The notes beneath the pieces are model-generated. The model was not told the origin of the DNA and searched no databases. It saw only the letters and a list, made by a program, of their open reading frames with translations. A stretch of 64,000 bases of DNA. Source: an uncultured Clostridia bacterium (GTDB taxonomy: Bacteria > Bacillota > Clostridia > Oscillospirales > Ruminococcaceae). The DNA lies in the NCBI GenBank assembly GCA_945829235.1, contig CALZUA010000001.1, positions 1-64,000 on the forward strand, written 5' to 3'. The translations under genes were made by a program, and so were the position numbers. Numbering within the stretch: the first letter of the stretch is position 1; each line of letters starts with the position of its first letter. Shown here in pieces: positions 39,892 through 49,584 of the stretch.

Positions 39892-41067
39892 TTACGCTTT
39901 CATACGCTTTTTGTAATCAGCCTTAATCTGCTCGAGAGCAACAGCGTCGGTCTTGCGCTTTTCGCGAGCCTGATCCTGAATTGCCTGAACCTCGTCGATA
40001 CCATTGACGATAGTCTGCCAAGTCTGCTGGAGCGTTTCAACCTTGATAGAGGAATTTGCCGCCATAGCCGCAACCATCTTCGACTGGTCAACAGTATTCT
40101 GCGCGTTCTTGAGGAGCATTTCGTTGGTCTTTTCATCAAGAGCCGCCATACTTTCAGCCTGAATTCTCTGGCGCTTGAGCATAATCGCCTGCGCGAGAGC
40201 CTGCTTGAATACGGGCATTGTGATGATGAACGCGGAGTTGATTTTTCTTACGAGGTTGAGGTTGGAGTATTCCATTGTCTTGAGCATCGGAACCGTCTGA
40301 AGCGCAACGTTCTCGGCAACCTTGAGGTCCATAACTCTCTGGTCGAGGATTTCACGCATCTGCTGGAGGTTGGACAAATCCATACGGATTGTGCCGTCAT
40401 CGGGGTTCTCGGAAACCTTTGCCTGATACTGCTCGATAAACGCGTCAAGCTCCTTCACGCCCTGCTCGCCCGCCATAATATACTTGACGAGTTGCTGATA
40501 ATAGCCGAGATTTGCGTCATACATCGCGTCAAGCTTCTTGTTGTTAGCCTCGATTTCGCTCTCGTACTGCTTGAGCTGAACGTAAATCTTGTCGATATCC
40601 TTGCCCATATTATCGTACTTGCTAAGGATTTTCTCGAGCTTTTTCTTGAGGTTGCCGAAGAAGCCGGGCTTGTCGTCCTTGATTTCATCGATATCGAACT
40701 GGTCCATAATGTTCGCGAGCGCCTTCATCATATTGCCGGTATCGTTGATTTGAGCAAGGCTCATCGAGTTAAGCACTTGGTCGGACGCCTTGGAAATCTC
40801 GTCAGCCGCTTCCGCACCAAACTTAACGATAGTGGAGCTGTCGTTAACGTTGATTGTGGAAACAATCTTGTCGATTTCCTCGCTGGTAGCGAGCTGTTGC
40901 TTGATTTCATCGGTCTTTACCACGATGTTGAAATTCTTGACCTCTTCGATTTTCGCGTCAAGAGCCGCGGCATCGGGAGTTGCTGTGGTAACAACCGTTC
41001 CGGTGGTTTCAACAACCTGAGGTTGTGCTTGTGCCTGAGCGGCGCCGGGTGTGAACTGTAATCCCAT
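39892..41067 (-). CDS. telA: TelA-family toxic anion resistance protein
   Basis: 391 residues, mostly long helices: SKYDNMGKDIDKIYVQLKQY ... DLSNLQQMREILDQRVMDLK ... LQTVPMLKTMEYSNLNLVRK, the TelA (PF05816) signature. There is a Q/P/T-rich N-terminal tail of about 35 residues. TelA/YceH proteins act in tellurite and cell-envelope stress tolerance, with unknown biochemistry. It is the last gene of the Ter operon, after yceG, as in Bacillus (yceG-yceH). Confidence 0.95.
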   Translation of the reverse strand: MGLQFTPGAAQAQAQPQVVETTGTVVTTATPDAAALDAKIEEVKNFNIVVKTDEIKQQLATSEEIDKIVSTINVNDSSTIVKFGAEAADEISKASDQVLNSMSLAQINDTGNMMKALANIMDQFDIDEIKDDKPGFFGNLKKKLEKILSKYDNMGKDIDKIYVQLKQYESEIEANNKKLDAMYDANLGYYQQLVKYIMAGEQGVKELDAFIEQYQAKVSENPDDGTIRMDLSNLQQMREILDQRVMDLKVAENVALQTVPMLKTMEYSNLNLVRKINSAFIITMPVFKQALAQAIMLKRQRIQAESMAALDEKTNEMLLKNAQNTVDQSKMVAAMAANSSIKVETLQQTWQTIVNGIDEVQAIQDQAREKRKTDAVALEQIKADYKKRMKA

Positions 41068-41102
41068 AGTCTTTTTCCTTTCTTAACTTCGCGCATTGCG
41101 CT

Positions 41103-43280
41103 TTAATGTTTCCCGAACAGCTTTCCGAAAAAACCGCCGTTCTTTTCCTCAGAGGGTATTTTGAATTTCGGAACCTCTACGTTGTACAAAAATTTATTCA
41201 TTATATGCTCCTCGAAAGCGTCGTTTGTGACGAAGGTTTCGAGGTTTTTGTAACCGGAGGGAGTGTAAATCAGCACGTCAAAGCCGATTAGGTTGCACAA
41301 AACGATTTGTATGCACTCTTGCAGTGTGAACGTGTCCTCAACAGCGTCGATGTAGATGAGCTTGGGGATTTTCCGCGTGAAATCGAAGCGCTGGATAATC
41401 TGGAGCATCTCCTTGCTGAAGCTCATTCCGTAGTGGATTACCGCGCACATCAGGTCGTCGCCCTGCAATTTCAGGAACCCCGACGAGCACGCCTCCTGCA
41501 ACTTGTAGAACAGCATATCCTGTATTCTGTCGGGCAAAAATCCGTACTTGTTCATCGGGCTGTTCTTGAGCCGTTCCGCGTCGATTTCACCGTTTCGGTA
41601 AAACTGCCGATACGCCGACAAATCGGGAATTTGCTCATTTCCGTTCGCTTTTTTCTCAACCAAAATAGTTTCGGGAGTTAACTTTTTGCGAACGTCCTCC
41701 CAGTATTTGTCAAGATTTCCGTCCTCAACACCGCTGATTTTCGCGAACACATTCGGCACGGAAACCAGATTTCCCGCCGTAGAAAAGCCCTGACGGAAAC
41801 GCGCTTCTTCTTTCCAGAGAATGTCGATTTCCTCGAAGGTTGTTTTGAGGGTAACGCTTTGGCTGTTCGGGAACTGGAAATTGCGGTAAATTCCGGTATC
41901 GCCGCCGTAGAGCTTTGTATCAAGCTCGCGCTCCGCCGAATACGCAACCGTTGCCACCTTCATTTTGGCGGCTTTTGTGGGATAAGTGCCGCTATCTCGA
42001 GATTGCGGGAGCTTGAAAATCTGCATTCGCGAGTCGAGATTTTTTGAAGCGGTAAGCTCGGCGTTGTTGAGGTTGGGGGAGATGTAAATCACGTCAAACC
42101 CGCACCGCGACATAAAGTTGAGGAAATACACCTCGCTTTGCGAAATATCTCCGTAATACAAAATCACGGGAATATCCTCGTAGCGCACGGAGTATTTTCG
42201 CGCCTGAGTGCAACGGTAGAGCCACGTTATCAGCTTGTTCGCGTAGTTGAGGACAACGGTTTGGTTGCCGGTATCGAGGCTCGAAAGCACCTCTTTGAGC
42301 GCACGTTGAGCAAGCGCGGTTCGGGTTCTGTCGCCGGGCAGATTTATCGACATCGCCAACGCGTCAATCATCGCTTCCGTGCCGGTTCGCGTGACCGTGC
42401 CGAGCGCTTTCACCTCGTCCGCGTTGGGATTTGAGAGCGTTTTCTCGATGAAGATGAGCTGTTTTTTCAGCCCCGCGAAGCTCTCCTTGAATTTCACGAG
42501 CATATTTGTGTACACAACGTCCTCGTCAAATCCGAGCAACGCCGCACAGTAAACGGGAATTTCGCCGTCCTCCGTGTACACGCCGCCGTTTGCGATAACG
42601 CGGTTTTTTCTGTCCTTGAGGAAGTCCTCGAAAATGCCTGCGGCTGTTGTGGAAAGCCGCTTTACAAGCCCGCTCACGCGTTCACCCTCGGCGTGCATTT
42701 CGGCTAATTTTGCCTCTTGTGACAGGTCGATTTTGCTGAAATCGATTTGGAGCGGCGCGGTTTCCTTGCCTGTTTTTACGACAATTCTGTCCGAGAACGC
42801 GAGCTTGTCGAAATCCTTGTCCAGCCCGTAGCTCACGAGCGTTACCTTAACCCCCGCCGCCTGCATCATCAGCAGGAAATACAGCTCGCGGAGCGTGGGC
42901 GCGCCGATAAACAGCAGATTTGACGGGCGCGCGCCGAGATATTTTATCAGCCAGCACAAAATCACGAAATAAGTATTTTTCTTATTCGCGCCGCACTCCA
43001 CGACAGCCTTCGCCATAATTTCGGCAATTGCCGCGCTGTCGCAGGGAATATTCGCGGCGTGAAGCCACATTTCGAGCGCTTTTTTGATATCGTCCGCCTT
43101 GTCGAAGCTTGCCGCCGTGTAAGCCGAAGCCGCCGAAATCTCGGTTGTTGTCGCCATCGGCAACTTTTCCTTAAAGAACAGCCCGCCCTTTTGTGAAGCC
43201 GCAAACTGCTGTATCAGAAATCCCCGAAAGCTGTCGGCGTTGTCATAGCCGACATATCTCGTAAACTCCCGTAACGCCAT
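41103..43280 (-). CDS. YceG-family protein of the Ter cluster
   Basis: 725 residues. The pattern VLNYANKLITWLYRC ... DIPVILYYGDISQSEVYFLN ... GFDVIYISPNLN is characteristic of the YceG family (PF14266) found between terD-like genes and telA; the C-terminal part repeats a similar FTLQECIQIVLCNLIGFDVL ... YTPSGYKNLET. The fold resembles a Rossmann-like biosynthetic domain and the family has been proposed to act in a Ter 'biosynthetic module'. Chemistry is unknown. The length is longer than the Bacillus YceG. It lies 18 bp after the TerD fusion gene. Confidence 0.82.
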   Translation of the reverse strand: MALREFTRYVGYDNADSFRGFLIQQFAASQKGGLFFKEKLPMATTTEISAASAYTAASFDKADDIKKALEMWLHAANIPCDSAAIAEIMAKAVVECGANKKNTYFVILCWLIKYLGARPSNLLFIGAPTLRELYFLLMMQAAGVKVTLVSYGLDKDFDKLAFSDRIVVKTGKETAPLQIDFSKIDLSQEAKLAEMHAEGERVSGLVKRLSTTAAGIFEDFLKDRKNRVIANGGVYTEDGEIPVYCAALLGFDEDVVYTNMLVKFKESFAGLKKQLIFIEKTLSNPNADEVKALGTVTRTGTEAMIDALAMSINLPGDRTRTALAQRALKEVLSSLDTGNQTVVLNYANKLITWLYRCTQARKYSVRYEDIPVILYYGDISQSEVYFLNFMSRCGFDVIYISPNLNNAELTASKNLDSRMQIFKLPQSRDSGTYPTKAAKMKVATVAYSAERELDTKLYGGDTGIYRNFQFPNSQSVTLKTTFEEIDILWKEEARFRQGFSTAGNLVSVPNVFAKISGVEDGNLDKYWEDVRKKLTPETILVEKKANGNEQIPDLSAYRQFYRNGEIDAERLKNSPMNKYGFLPDRIQDMLFYKLQEACSSGFLKLQGDDLMCAVIHYGMSFSKEMLQIIQRFDFTRKIPKLIYIDAVEDTFTLQECIQIVLCNLIGFDVLIYTPSGYKNLETFVTNDAFEEHIMNKFLYNVEVPKFKIPSEEKNGGFFGKLFGKH

Positions 43281-43298
43281 TTCTTTTTTCTCCCTTTT

Positions 43299-44522
43299 TT
43301 ATTGTTCAACCTGAATACCGAAGCGGTTGCAAAGCCTTGCCATACCGTCGTTGTAGCCGCTTCCGACAACGGAAATTTTCCATTCGCCCTTGTAAAGATA
43401 GAGCTCGAGCGCGACTGCGGTGGTTTCGTTTTTCAAGTCGCTCATCACATAGGAAAGCCGTTCAAAGTCGGTTCTGAGCGACACCCGCGGGTTTCTCGTG
43501 AGCGAGAAATTGCTGTTGGCATTTCCCGCGTAAATCGAGTAGGCAAGCGTGATTTTCTTCACCCGATAATCAACCTTTGCAAGGTCGATTTCGATATGCC
43601 CGTCCTTTGGGAAAAACCGCACCTCGCCGTTCGGTGAGCTTTCGTTTCCGAAGAACACCAAGCTTCTGTCCTCGAGCGCCTTTTCGTTTTCATCGAGCAG
43701 AAAAACGTACGCATCGATGTCCATTCCGACAGGTTTTTCGCAGGTGAACCACACGGAAAACCGTGAACCCAAGTACCCCGCCAGCGACAGCCGCTGTCCC
43801 TTTTTCATTTCGAGAGCGGCGAGCGCGCTGTTTGCCTGATTTGTCATCGAAACAACGTCGCTCTCGGGCAACGTTGTTTGCACAGCAGTCTGCGAAAAAT
43901 CACGCTCGGGTGCGGTATAAATGCACTTGTTCACCGCGGGAATATCGGCTTTCGGCTTTCCCATAAGGTAAACCCGCCTTACAAACCGCGTCCTGAACAG
44001 GATTTCCGCGTATAACAGGGTTTTCTCGGAGATACCGCTTACCGTTATCGTGAGGTCATTTCTGCCCTTTTCGAGCGTTTTCGGCGAGATAACAATCTCC
44101 TTGATATCGCACAAAATCTCGGTTTTTTCGGGAACGTTCACCGAGAGCGTAAACGTGTTTTCCGCATCGGCAAGAAATTCCCCGAGATTTATCGTCCGCG
44201 GTACATCGAAAAATCCGTCCTCTGCGCCGAATCCCGACACGCTCCCCAGCACCTCGACATTTTTCGCGTCAGCGGGGAAGTAAGCCTTGATTGCGCAGTC
44301 GGTTTCGCTACTTTCGGTAAGCTCCGCGCGGATATCCGAAATGGAAACGCCGGGTGAATTTATCTCGATAACGCTACCTTTTTTTGCCCAAACGGTTGTG
44401 TTTTTGCCGGAAATCCGGAGCGGCTTTGCGATAATAACGGGTCCTTCAAATTCACCCGCAGGCAACGTTATATCCGCGCCGGGAAGCGCGCCGTCAATTA
44501 TTCTGTTGATATCCTGATTCAA
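43299..44522 (-). CDS. Beta-rich N-terminal domain fused to TerD domain
   Basis: 407 residues. Residues about 1-95 look like a right-handed beta-helix edge (LPAGEFEGPVIIAKPLRISG, then KNTTVWAKKGSVIEINSPGV), about 100-190 a second beta domain, and from about 235 a TerD domain (MKKGQRLSLAGYLGSRFSVW; DIDAYVFLLDENEKAL; FFPKDGHIEIDLAKV; LYLYKGEWKISVVGSGYNDG). TerD domains bind Ca2+ through clustered acids; here GMDIDAYVFLLDE keeps part of the set, while the first loop is changed. Such a fusion could target a TerD module to a polymer or surface. The function is inferred only from the operon. Confidence 0.75.
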   Translation of the reverse strand: MNQDINRIIDGALPGADITLPAGEFEGPVIIAKPLRISGKNTTVWAKKGSVIEINSPGVSISDIRAELTESSETDCAIKAYFPADAKNVEVLGSVSGFGAEDGFFDVPRTINLGEFLADAENTFTLSVNVPEKTEILCDIKEIVISPKTLEKGRNDLTITVSGISEKTLLYAEILFRTRFVRRVYLMGKPKADIPAVNKCIYTAPERDFSQTAVQTTLPESDVVSMTNQANSALAALEMKKGQRLSLAGYLGSRFSVWFTCEKPVGMDIDAYVFLLDENEKALEDRSLVFFGNESSPNGEVRFFPKDGHIEIDLAKVDYRVKKITLAYSIYAGNANSNFSLTRNPRVSLRTDFERLSYVMSDLKNETTAVALELYLYKGEWKISVVGSGYNDGMARLCNRFGIQVEQ

Positions 44523-44555
44523 AGCGTCGCCCCCCGAGTTGGATTATTTTGTAGA

Positions 44556-45140
44556 TTAAACGTTAACGCCGTAGCTTCTGCAAAGCGCTTCAAGACCGCC
44601 CTGATAGCCTGCGGCAACCGCGTTGAACTTCCAGTCGCCGTTGTAGCGGTAAATTTCGCAGACAACAAGCGCGGTTTCGATGGAGAACTCCTCAACCAAG
44701 TCAAAGCGGAGAACCTCTTCGCCGTTCTGGTCATCGGGGTTGTCGATTTTGACAACGCGAACGTAGGAGTTGGAAACCTGACCGAAATTCTGATTTTTCT
44801 GCTGTGCATCGAAAATTGTTACGGTAACGGCAATTTTCTCGATTTCCTGCGGAACCTTCGTGAAATCGATGATGATAGCCTCATCGTCGCCGTCGCCCTC
44901 GCCGGTACGATTGTCGCCGGTGTGAACCACAGCGCCGTTTCTTGCGGAGAGGTTGTTGTAGAACACGAAATCCTCGTCGCGGAGAACCTTGCCGTTTGCA
45001 CCGAGCAGGAAAACACACGCGTCAAGGTCGAAATCCTGACCGCCATCGTATCTGTTGATGTCCCAGCCGAGACCGATTCTCGCCATTGTAACCGATTTGT
45101 CGAGAGAAACTCTCTGTCCTTTGGAAAGATTTACTGCCAT
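44556..45140 (-). CDS. terD: TerD-family calcium-binding stress protein
   Basis: 194 residues, a complete TerD domain: VNLSKGQRVSLDKS, the acidic Ca2+ site GWDINRYDGGQDFDLDACVF, GDNRTGEGDGDDEAIIIDF and the final YRYNGDWKFNAVAAGYQGGL. TerD/TerE proteins bind Ca2+ and underlie tellurite and membrane-stress tolerance. It is the canonical copy; the next gene encodes a second, modified TerD domain. It is 47 bp after the Ca2+-ATPase gene, a meaningful pairing for a Ca2+-binding protein. Confidence 0.96.
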   Translation of the reverse strand: MAVNLSKGQRVSLDKSVTMARIGLGWDINRYDGGQDFDLDACVFLLGANGKVLRDEDFVFYNNLSARNGAVVHTGDNRTGEGDGDDEAIIIDFTKVPQEIEKIAVTVTIFDAQQKNQNFGQVSNSYVRVVKIDNPDDQNGEEVLRFDLVEEFSIETALVVCEIYRYNGDWKFNAVAAGYQGGLEALCRSYGVNV

Positions 45141-45187
45141 AACTATTTCCTCCTTATAATACGTTCAGCTCAAAGAGCGAGCGTTTT

Positions 45188-47923
45188 TCACTTGTTTTTT
45201 GAAATGGAATTTGCGATTGCTTTTCTGATGAGGTCAATCGGGATAATCGAAATCGCCATTGCCAGAACGAGCGCCCATTCAACAAGAACCAGACCCCAGC
45301 CGCTTAAAATTGCGCCGCCAACGTAGGTCATAACAATCTGAACTGCCGTGATGATGCCGAAAACTATGAGGAAGCCTCTGTTTTTGCCGAGGTTGTCGAA
45401 GATGTTGAGCTTTTCGGTTCTCGCGTTGAAGGAGTTGAACACGGCAATCAGGATAAAGAACGCAAAGTACGCTGTGTGAAGAATTGCGTGAGGTTCGCCC
45501 TCAATGGTGATATTGCGGAGCAATCCCCACTGTTCGAGGAAGCTCACATCGCCTGCGGGGTAGTTGCCCAAAATCAGCATAGCAACCGACAGTATAAACG
45601 TCCAGCCTGCGCCCGTGATGATTTGGCTCATCATATACTTGCTGATAATCGGCTCGTTTCTGCGCTTGGGCTTTTCGTTCATATAACGCTTGAGCGCGGG
45701 TTCGCCGCCGAATGCAAGTGCCGCGAGCGTATCCATAACGAGGTTTACCCACAAAATCTGGATAACCGACAGCGGGTTTGCGATACCGATAAGCGGGCAG
45801 ATAAACGAGATAAGAACTGCCGCGACGTTGATTGTGAGCTGGAATACGATGAACTTTCTGATTGAATTGAAGATTGTTCGACCGTAAAGGATTGCCTTGT
45901 CGATTGAGTTGAAGTTGTCGTCGAGAATAACGATATCCGAAGCTTCCTTGGCAACCTCTGTGCCGCCGCCCATCGCGAAGCCAACATCTGCCTTTTTGAG
46001 CGCGGGTGAGTCGTTTACGCCGTCGCCCGTCATACCGGCAACGAGGTCAAGCTCCTGCGCAAGCCGCACGAGGCGGCTCTTGTCGGAGGGAAGCGCACGC
46101 GCGATAACGCGGATATCTTTGAGCTTTGCCTTGATTTCCTCGTCGGACATCTTCGACAATTCATCGGACGTGAGCATAAGATTTGTTTTTTCGTCATCGA
46201 TAAGACCGGCTTCTTTTGCGATAGCAACAGCGGTTTCTCTGCGGTCGCCGGTAATCATAACAACCTGCACTCCCGCGCCTTTAACCTCTTTGATAGCGGT
46301 AACGGACTCGGGGCGAACCTCATCGCGAATGCCAAGACAGCCAACTAGCGTCCAGTTGTTGCCATCGGGAAGCGAGTCCTCGCCGAGAGCGTCCTCGCTT
46401 GTTGCCAGCGCAAGAACACGGATTGCACGGTTAGCAAGCTCGTCAATTTTCGCGTTAAGCGCGGTCATATTGAACGGCTGTTTGTTGCCGTCCTTGTCGT
46501 AATAGTGAGAGCAGCGCTGCAAAATCTTCTCGGGCGCGCCCTTGATAAGCGAAAGCGAATACTGACCGTCAACCTGTGTTGCGGAGTATTTGTTTGTGGA
46601 GTTGAACGGGATATTGCCGACAGCGATTACGTCCGCATTTGACGGGTTATCGACAGCGTAACCGAGGATAGCACGCTCGGTTGCGTTTCCGCCGAGAACC
46701 TTGCGGTCTTTGCCCTCGCCGCTGATAATAGAGAGCGTGTTTTTGTGAATGGACAGCGCAAGCAAATCTTTGAGCTTTCCGTCAACATCATTCATCGTCT
46801 TGTACTCGTTTACAGCGCCGTCGATGAAGTTAATCGCCTCGAGTTTGCCCTTGGTGATTGTGCCCGTTTTATCGGAGAACAGAATGTTCAGCGAGCCCGC
46901 TGTTTCGATACCCGCAACCTTGCGGACAAGAACGTTGTCCTTGAGCATTTTGCCCATATTCTGCGCGGAAACAATGGCAATCATAAGCGGAAGTCCCTCG
47001 GGAACCGCCATTACGATGATGATAACCGCAAGCATAATTGCCTGAATTACCGCCTCGATAAGCGCCATCCAAGCGAAATTGCCGGAAGCGTCAAGCAGGA
47101 ACAGCATAGGATTGAAGCCCGTATCGAACAGAATAGTTTTCGCGAGCATTGCGATTGCGATAGCCACACCGCCGATGTAGCCGAATTTGGAGATGCCGTT
47201 TGCGAGCTTTGTGAGCTTGAGCTTGAGGGGAGTTTCGCGGTCGTCATCGGTCTGAAGCTCACTTGCAATTTTACCGTAAACCGACTTGTCGCCGACAACG
47301 GTAACCTGCATAACCGCGTTGCCCGAGCAAACGACTGCGCCGCGGAAAACCTTGTGCTCGTTGTCGAAATTGATGTTGTCATCGGTATCCGTCCAACCGT
47401 CCGGAATTGCGATTTTCTTAGCTTCGCGGCTCTCGCCGTTCAGTACCGACTGGTCAACCTTGATATCGCCGTCAATCAGTATACCGTCAGCGGGGATTTT
47501 GTCGCCCGATTGAAGCAAAATCGCGTCACCGACAACGATGTCGTTGATAGCAACCTCGGAGATTACGCCGTTTCTGTACACCTTGCACATAATGCGCGAA
47601 GCTTCTTCTTGGAGTTTTTGGAACGCGTTTTCGTTTCTGTACTCGGAGAAGGTTGAAACGAGCGTAGCAAGGCAGATTGCGATAAAAATTCCGAGCGGCT
47701 CGAACCATTCGGGCGCGCCCTCCTTGATAACGCCGGTTATGCCGAGAATTGCCAGCACAACGTTGATAAGAAGCGCTACTATGAGGATTTTAATCATCGG
47801 GTCGCCGAGATTGCCTTTCAGTTTATCCCAAAAGCTCTCGGAGGCTTGTTCTGTCATAGAGTTGTCGCCGAATTTTTGTTTGCTTTCGGCAACCTCTTGG
47901 TCTGTAAGTCCGAATTTCTTCAT
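45188..47923 (-). CDS. Calcium-transporting P-type ATPase (P2)
   Basis: 911 residues, the SERCA/PMCA-like architecture: an N-terminal cation-ATPase domain, an actuator (KVDQSVLNGESREAKK), ten predicted membrane helices, the phosphorylation motif SDKTGTITKG, the hinge MITGDRRETAVAIAKEAG and MTGDGVNDSPALKKADVG. Helix M4 contains VPEGLPLMIAI (PEGL, Ca2+ site). It exports Ca2+. Placement between the kinase gene and terD suggests it is part of the Ter stress response. It has complete catalytic motifs, in contrast to the pseudo-ATPase at 26471-29494. Confidence 0.95.
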   Translation of the reverse strand: MKKFGLTDQEVAESKQKFGDNSMTEQASESFWDKLKGNLGDPMIKILIVALLINVVLAILGITGVIKEGAPEWFEPLGIFIAICLATLVSTFSEYRNENAFQKLQEEASRIMCKVYRNGVISEVAINDIVVGDAILLQSGDKIPADGILIDGDIKVDQSVLNGESREAKKIAIPDGWTDTDDNINFDNEHKVFRGAVVCSGNAVMQVTVVGDKSVYGKIASELQTDDDRETPLKLKLTKLANGISKFGYIGGVAIAIAMLAKTILFDTGFNPMLFLLDASGNFAWMALIEAVIQAIMLAVIIIVMAVPEGLPLMIAIVSAQNMGKMLKDNVLVRKVAGIETAGSLNILFSDKTGTITKGKLEAINFIDGAVNEYKTMNDVDGKLKDLLALSIHKNTLSIISGEGKDRKVLGGNATERAILGYAVDNPSNADVIAVGNIPFNSTNKYSATQVDGQYSLSLIKGAPEKILQRCSHYYDKDGNKQPFNMTALNAKIDELANRAIRVLALATSEDALGEDSLPDGNNWTLVGCLGIRDEVRPESVTAIKEVKGAGVQVVMITGDRRETAVAIAKEAGLIDDEKTNLMLTSDELSKMSDEEIKAKLKDIRVIARALPSDKSRLVRLAQELDLVAGMTGDGVNDSPALKKADVGFAMGGGTEVAKEASDIVILDDNFNSIDKAILYGRTIFNSIRKFIVFQLTINVAAVLISFICPLIGIANPLSVIQILWVNLVMDTLAALAFGGEPALKRYMNEKPKRRNEPIISKYMMSQIITGAGWTFILSVAMLILGNYPAGDVSFLEQWGLLRNITIEGEPHAILHTAYFAFFILIAVFNSFNARTEKLNIFDNLGKNRGFLIVFGIITAVQIVMTYVGGAILSGWGLVLVEWALVLAMAISIIPIDLIRKAIANSISKNK

Positions 47924-47970
47924 TGAGTTTTTCCTTTCTATAAAGCGGAATTACCGCATATTTGGTAAAG

Positions 47971-49446
47971 TTAAGTCACCATAACCTCGCAAAGCAACCC
48001 GTTTTCCTTGCCGGTCATTCTGAACACGGCGCGGTCCTTAAGCTCAATTGCGCTCCCCGATGGAACGAGCCTGCCGGACGGCGAGAGCATACCCTCAACC
48101 GAGCTGTTAACGAGCAACCACATTCCGTTGTAAAACGCGGTATAGGCGCGCATTGTGGTATCGGCTTTCTCGTCGTTGTGGACATTCGCGTACACCTGCC
48201 AGTCGTAAAGCGGCATTCTGTCGTACACGACAACCTGCGATTTATCGCGGAACACGCCCTTTTTGCCGCGCATTTCGCTCTTGAAATTCAGCGTAATGAT
48301 TTTTCCGGGAAGCCGCGTTTTGCAGAACGGGCAGACGGGTTGATTTTCATCGCGCAGAATGAACCACTTTTTCTCGCAGTTCGGGTTTGCGCACGGAACG
48401 AGCCTGTCCCACGCACGCAAAAGTTCGCGTTCCCACTCCATTGCGGCGGGACGTTCGGCGGGGTTGTGCAGTCCATCGACAAACGCCCTCAGAAACAGCT
48501 TTTCCAAGCCCTTTGACAGCGACTCTATCGTTATGTCAAGGTCGGGCGGTCGGTTCGAGGTATCGTTTGGATTTTCAATAAACGTTGCCATAGAGCCGAG
48601 CGCGAGGAAATCGTCCTCTTCGGCGCTGTTGTTGGAGTAAATTTTCGGACCGATAAGCGGGTGCCTGAAGAACAGGTACTCGTAAATCAGCACGGGAAGC
48701 GCGTGCAGGTCGGTCTGAACGCAGGGGAGAGCGCGGTTCGGGTCACCGAAGTCGAGTGCCATTGAAGCGAGCACCTCGGGCGCGATATAGCCGCGCGTTC
48801 CGACAACCTCGGGCGCGTATTTGTTCGGCACAACAAGACTGTCAATATCAATAACAACCGCCGAGCCGCTTTTCGGGTCAATCAGCACGTTGTTGCAGGA
48901 CAAATCCGAATGTGCCAGACCTGCTTGGTGCATTCTGCGAACGGAGCGGCAAAGGCTTATCGCCGTGCCGAGCATTGTCCTGAAATCGCCGCGTTCTGCG
49001 GGCGCGAGGTACTTGCGGTTTCTTCCCGTAAACCAGTTTGATTTTTTGTCCTTGCCGTTCAGATTGAGCACCGTCGAAGCCGAGCCGTCGAAGAAGAAAT
49101 TTCTCGGATAGGTCGGGCAGACAATCCCAAATTCGGGCTGTTGAACAATCGCGACAGGCCAGCAAAAGCGCTGTCTGAAATATTCGGCGGTTTTTTCGGT
49201 ATTTCCGAGCGCGCCGCCGTCCGCTTCGGAAAGAGTCGGGTTGTATATGCCGACAATGGTTCTGATGCGGTCTTGCAGGCGCGGGTTGAGCGAGTCTGCG
49301 GGATTGTTGAAAAATTGTACGGCAAAGCGCCTGTCGGGGGTGAAAAAGGTGTGCTTCATACCGCCGCGGGGCGCGTTTGCGTCGTACACATATTCAATTG
49401 TGTTGCCGTTGTCGAGAACGGCGGTTAACACGCTTCCGCTGAGCAT
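47971..49446 (-). CDS. Ter-associated protein kinase with zinc ribbon
   Basis: 491 residues. A serine/threonine-kinase-like catalytic core: HSDLSCNNVLID (about 178-189, catalytic loop HxDxxxxN), VVIDIDSL in place of DFG (D retained), and GTRGYIAPEV (activation and APE-like). A zinc ribbon follows (CANPNCEKKWF ... CPFC, about 353-378), then a beta-rich C-terminal domain (VFRDKSQVVVYDRMPLY ... RLVPSGSAIELKDRAVFRM) that resembles an FHA-like fold. With the VWA and PP2C genes it forms the TerY-phosphorylation triad. Confidence 0.85.
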   Translation of the reverse strand: MLSGSVLTAVLDNGNTIEYVYDANAPRGGMKHTFFTPDRRFAVQFFNNPADSLNPRLQDRIRTIVGIYNPTLSEADGGALGNTEKTAEYFRQRFCWPVAIVQQPEFGIVCPTYPRNFFFDGSASTVLNLNGKDKKSNWFTGRNRKYLAPAERGDFRTMLGTAISLCRSVRRMHQAGLAHSDLSCNNVLIDPKSGSAVVIDIDSLVVPNKYAPEVVGTRGYIAPEVLASMALDFGDPNRALPCVQTDLHALPVLIYEYLFFRHPLIGPKIYSNNSAEEDDFLALGSMATFIENPNDTSNRPPDLDITIESLSKGLEKLFLRAFVDGLHNPAERPAAMEWERELLRAWDRLVPCANPNCEKKWFILRDENQPVCPFCKTRLPGKIITLNFKSEMRGKKGVFRDKSQVVVYDRMPLYDWQVYANVHNDEKADTTMRAYTAFYNGMWLLVNSSVEGMLSPSGRLVPSGSAIELKDRAVFRMTGKENGLLCEVMVT

Positions 49447-49468
49447 AATTTACCCCCAAAGCCTTTAT

Positions 49469-49532
49469 AATCGTCATTTGTTTTTATAACATCAAGCGTC
49501 CTGTCAGCGAAGCAATCGCGCTCGTTGTCGAG
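49469..49532 (-). repeat. Decayed copy of the PP2C gene 3' end
   Basis: This segment repeats 49587-49650, the 3' end of the phosphatase gene, at an offset of 118 bp with scattered substitutions. Read on the minus strand it encodes DRTLDVIKTNDD, versus DRTLVVIKTNDD at the phosphatase C-terminus. In the copy the stop codon is TAT, so the frame runs on into the kinase gene's ribosome site. It is a partial tandem duplication filling the 138-bp gap before the kinase gene. Confidence 0.8.
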
Positions 49533-49584
49533 CAACGCGAAGCTGTTCCTCGGGAAATGACGGAGAGAATCCGCGAGTTGTCGG

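Noticed and set aside
39766-41061. 431-residue open frame antisense to telA
   Set aside because: Complete overlap with telA; the leucine/histidine-rich pattern is a reflection of the telA codons. No domain.
46745-47656. 303-residue open frame antisense to the calcium ATPase
   Set aside because: Shadow of a well-conserved gene; no start signal and no recognisable domain.
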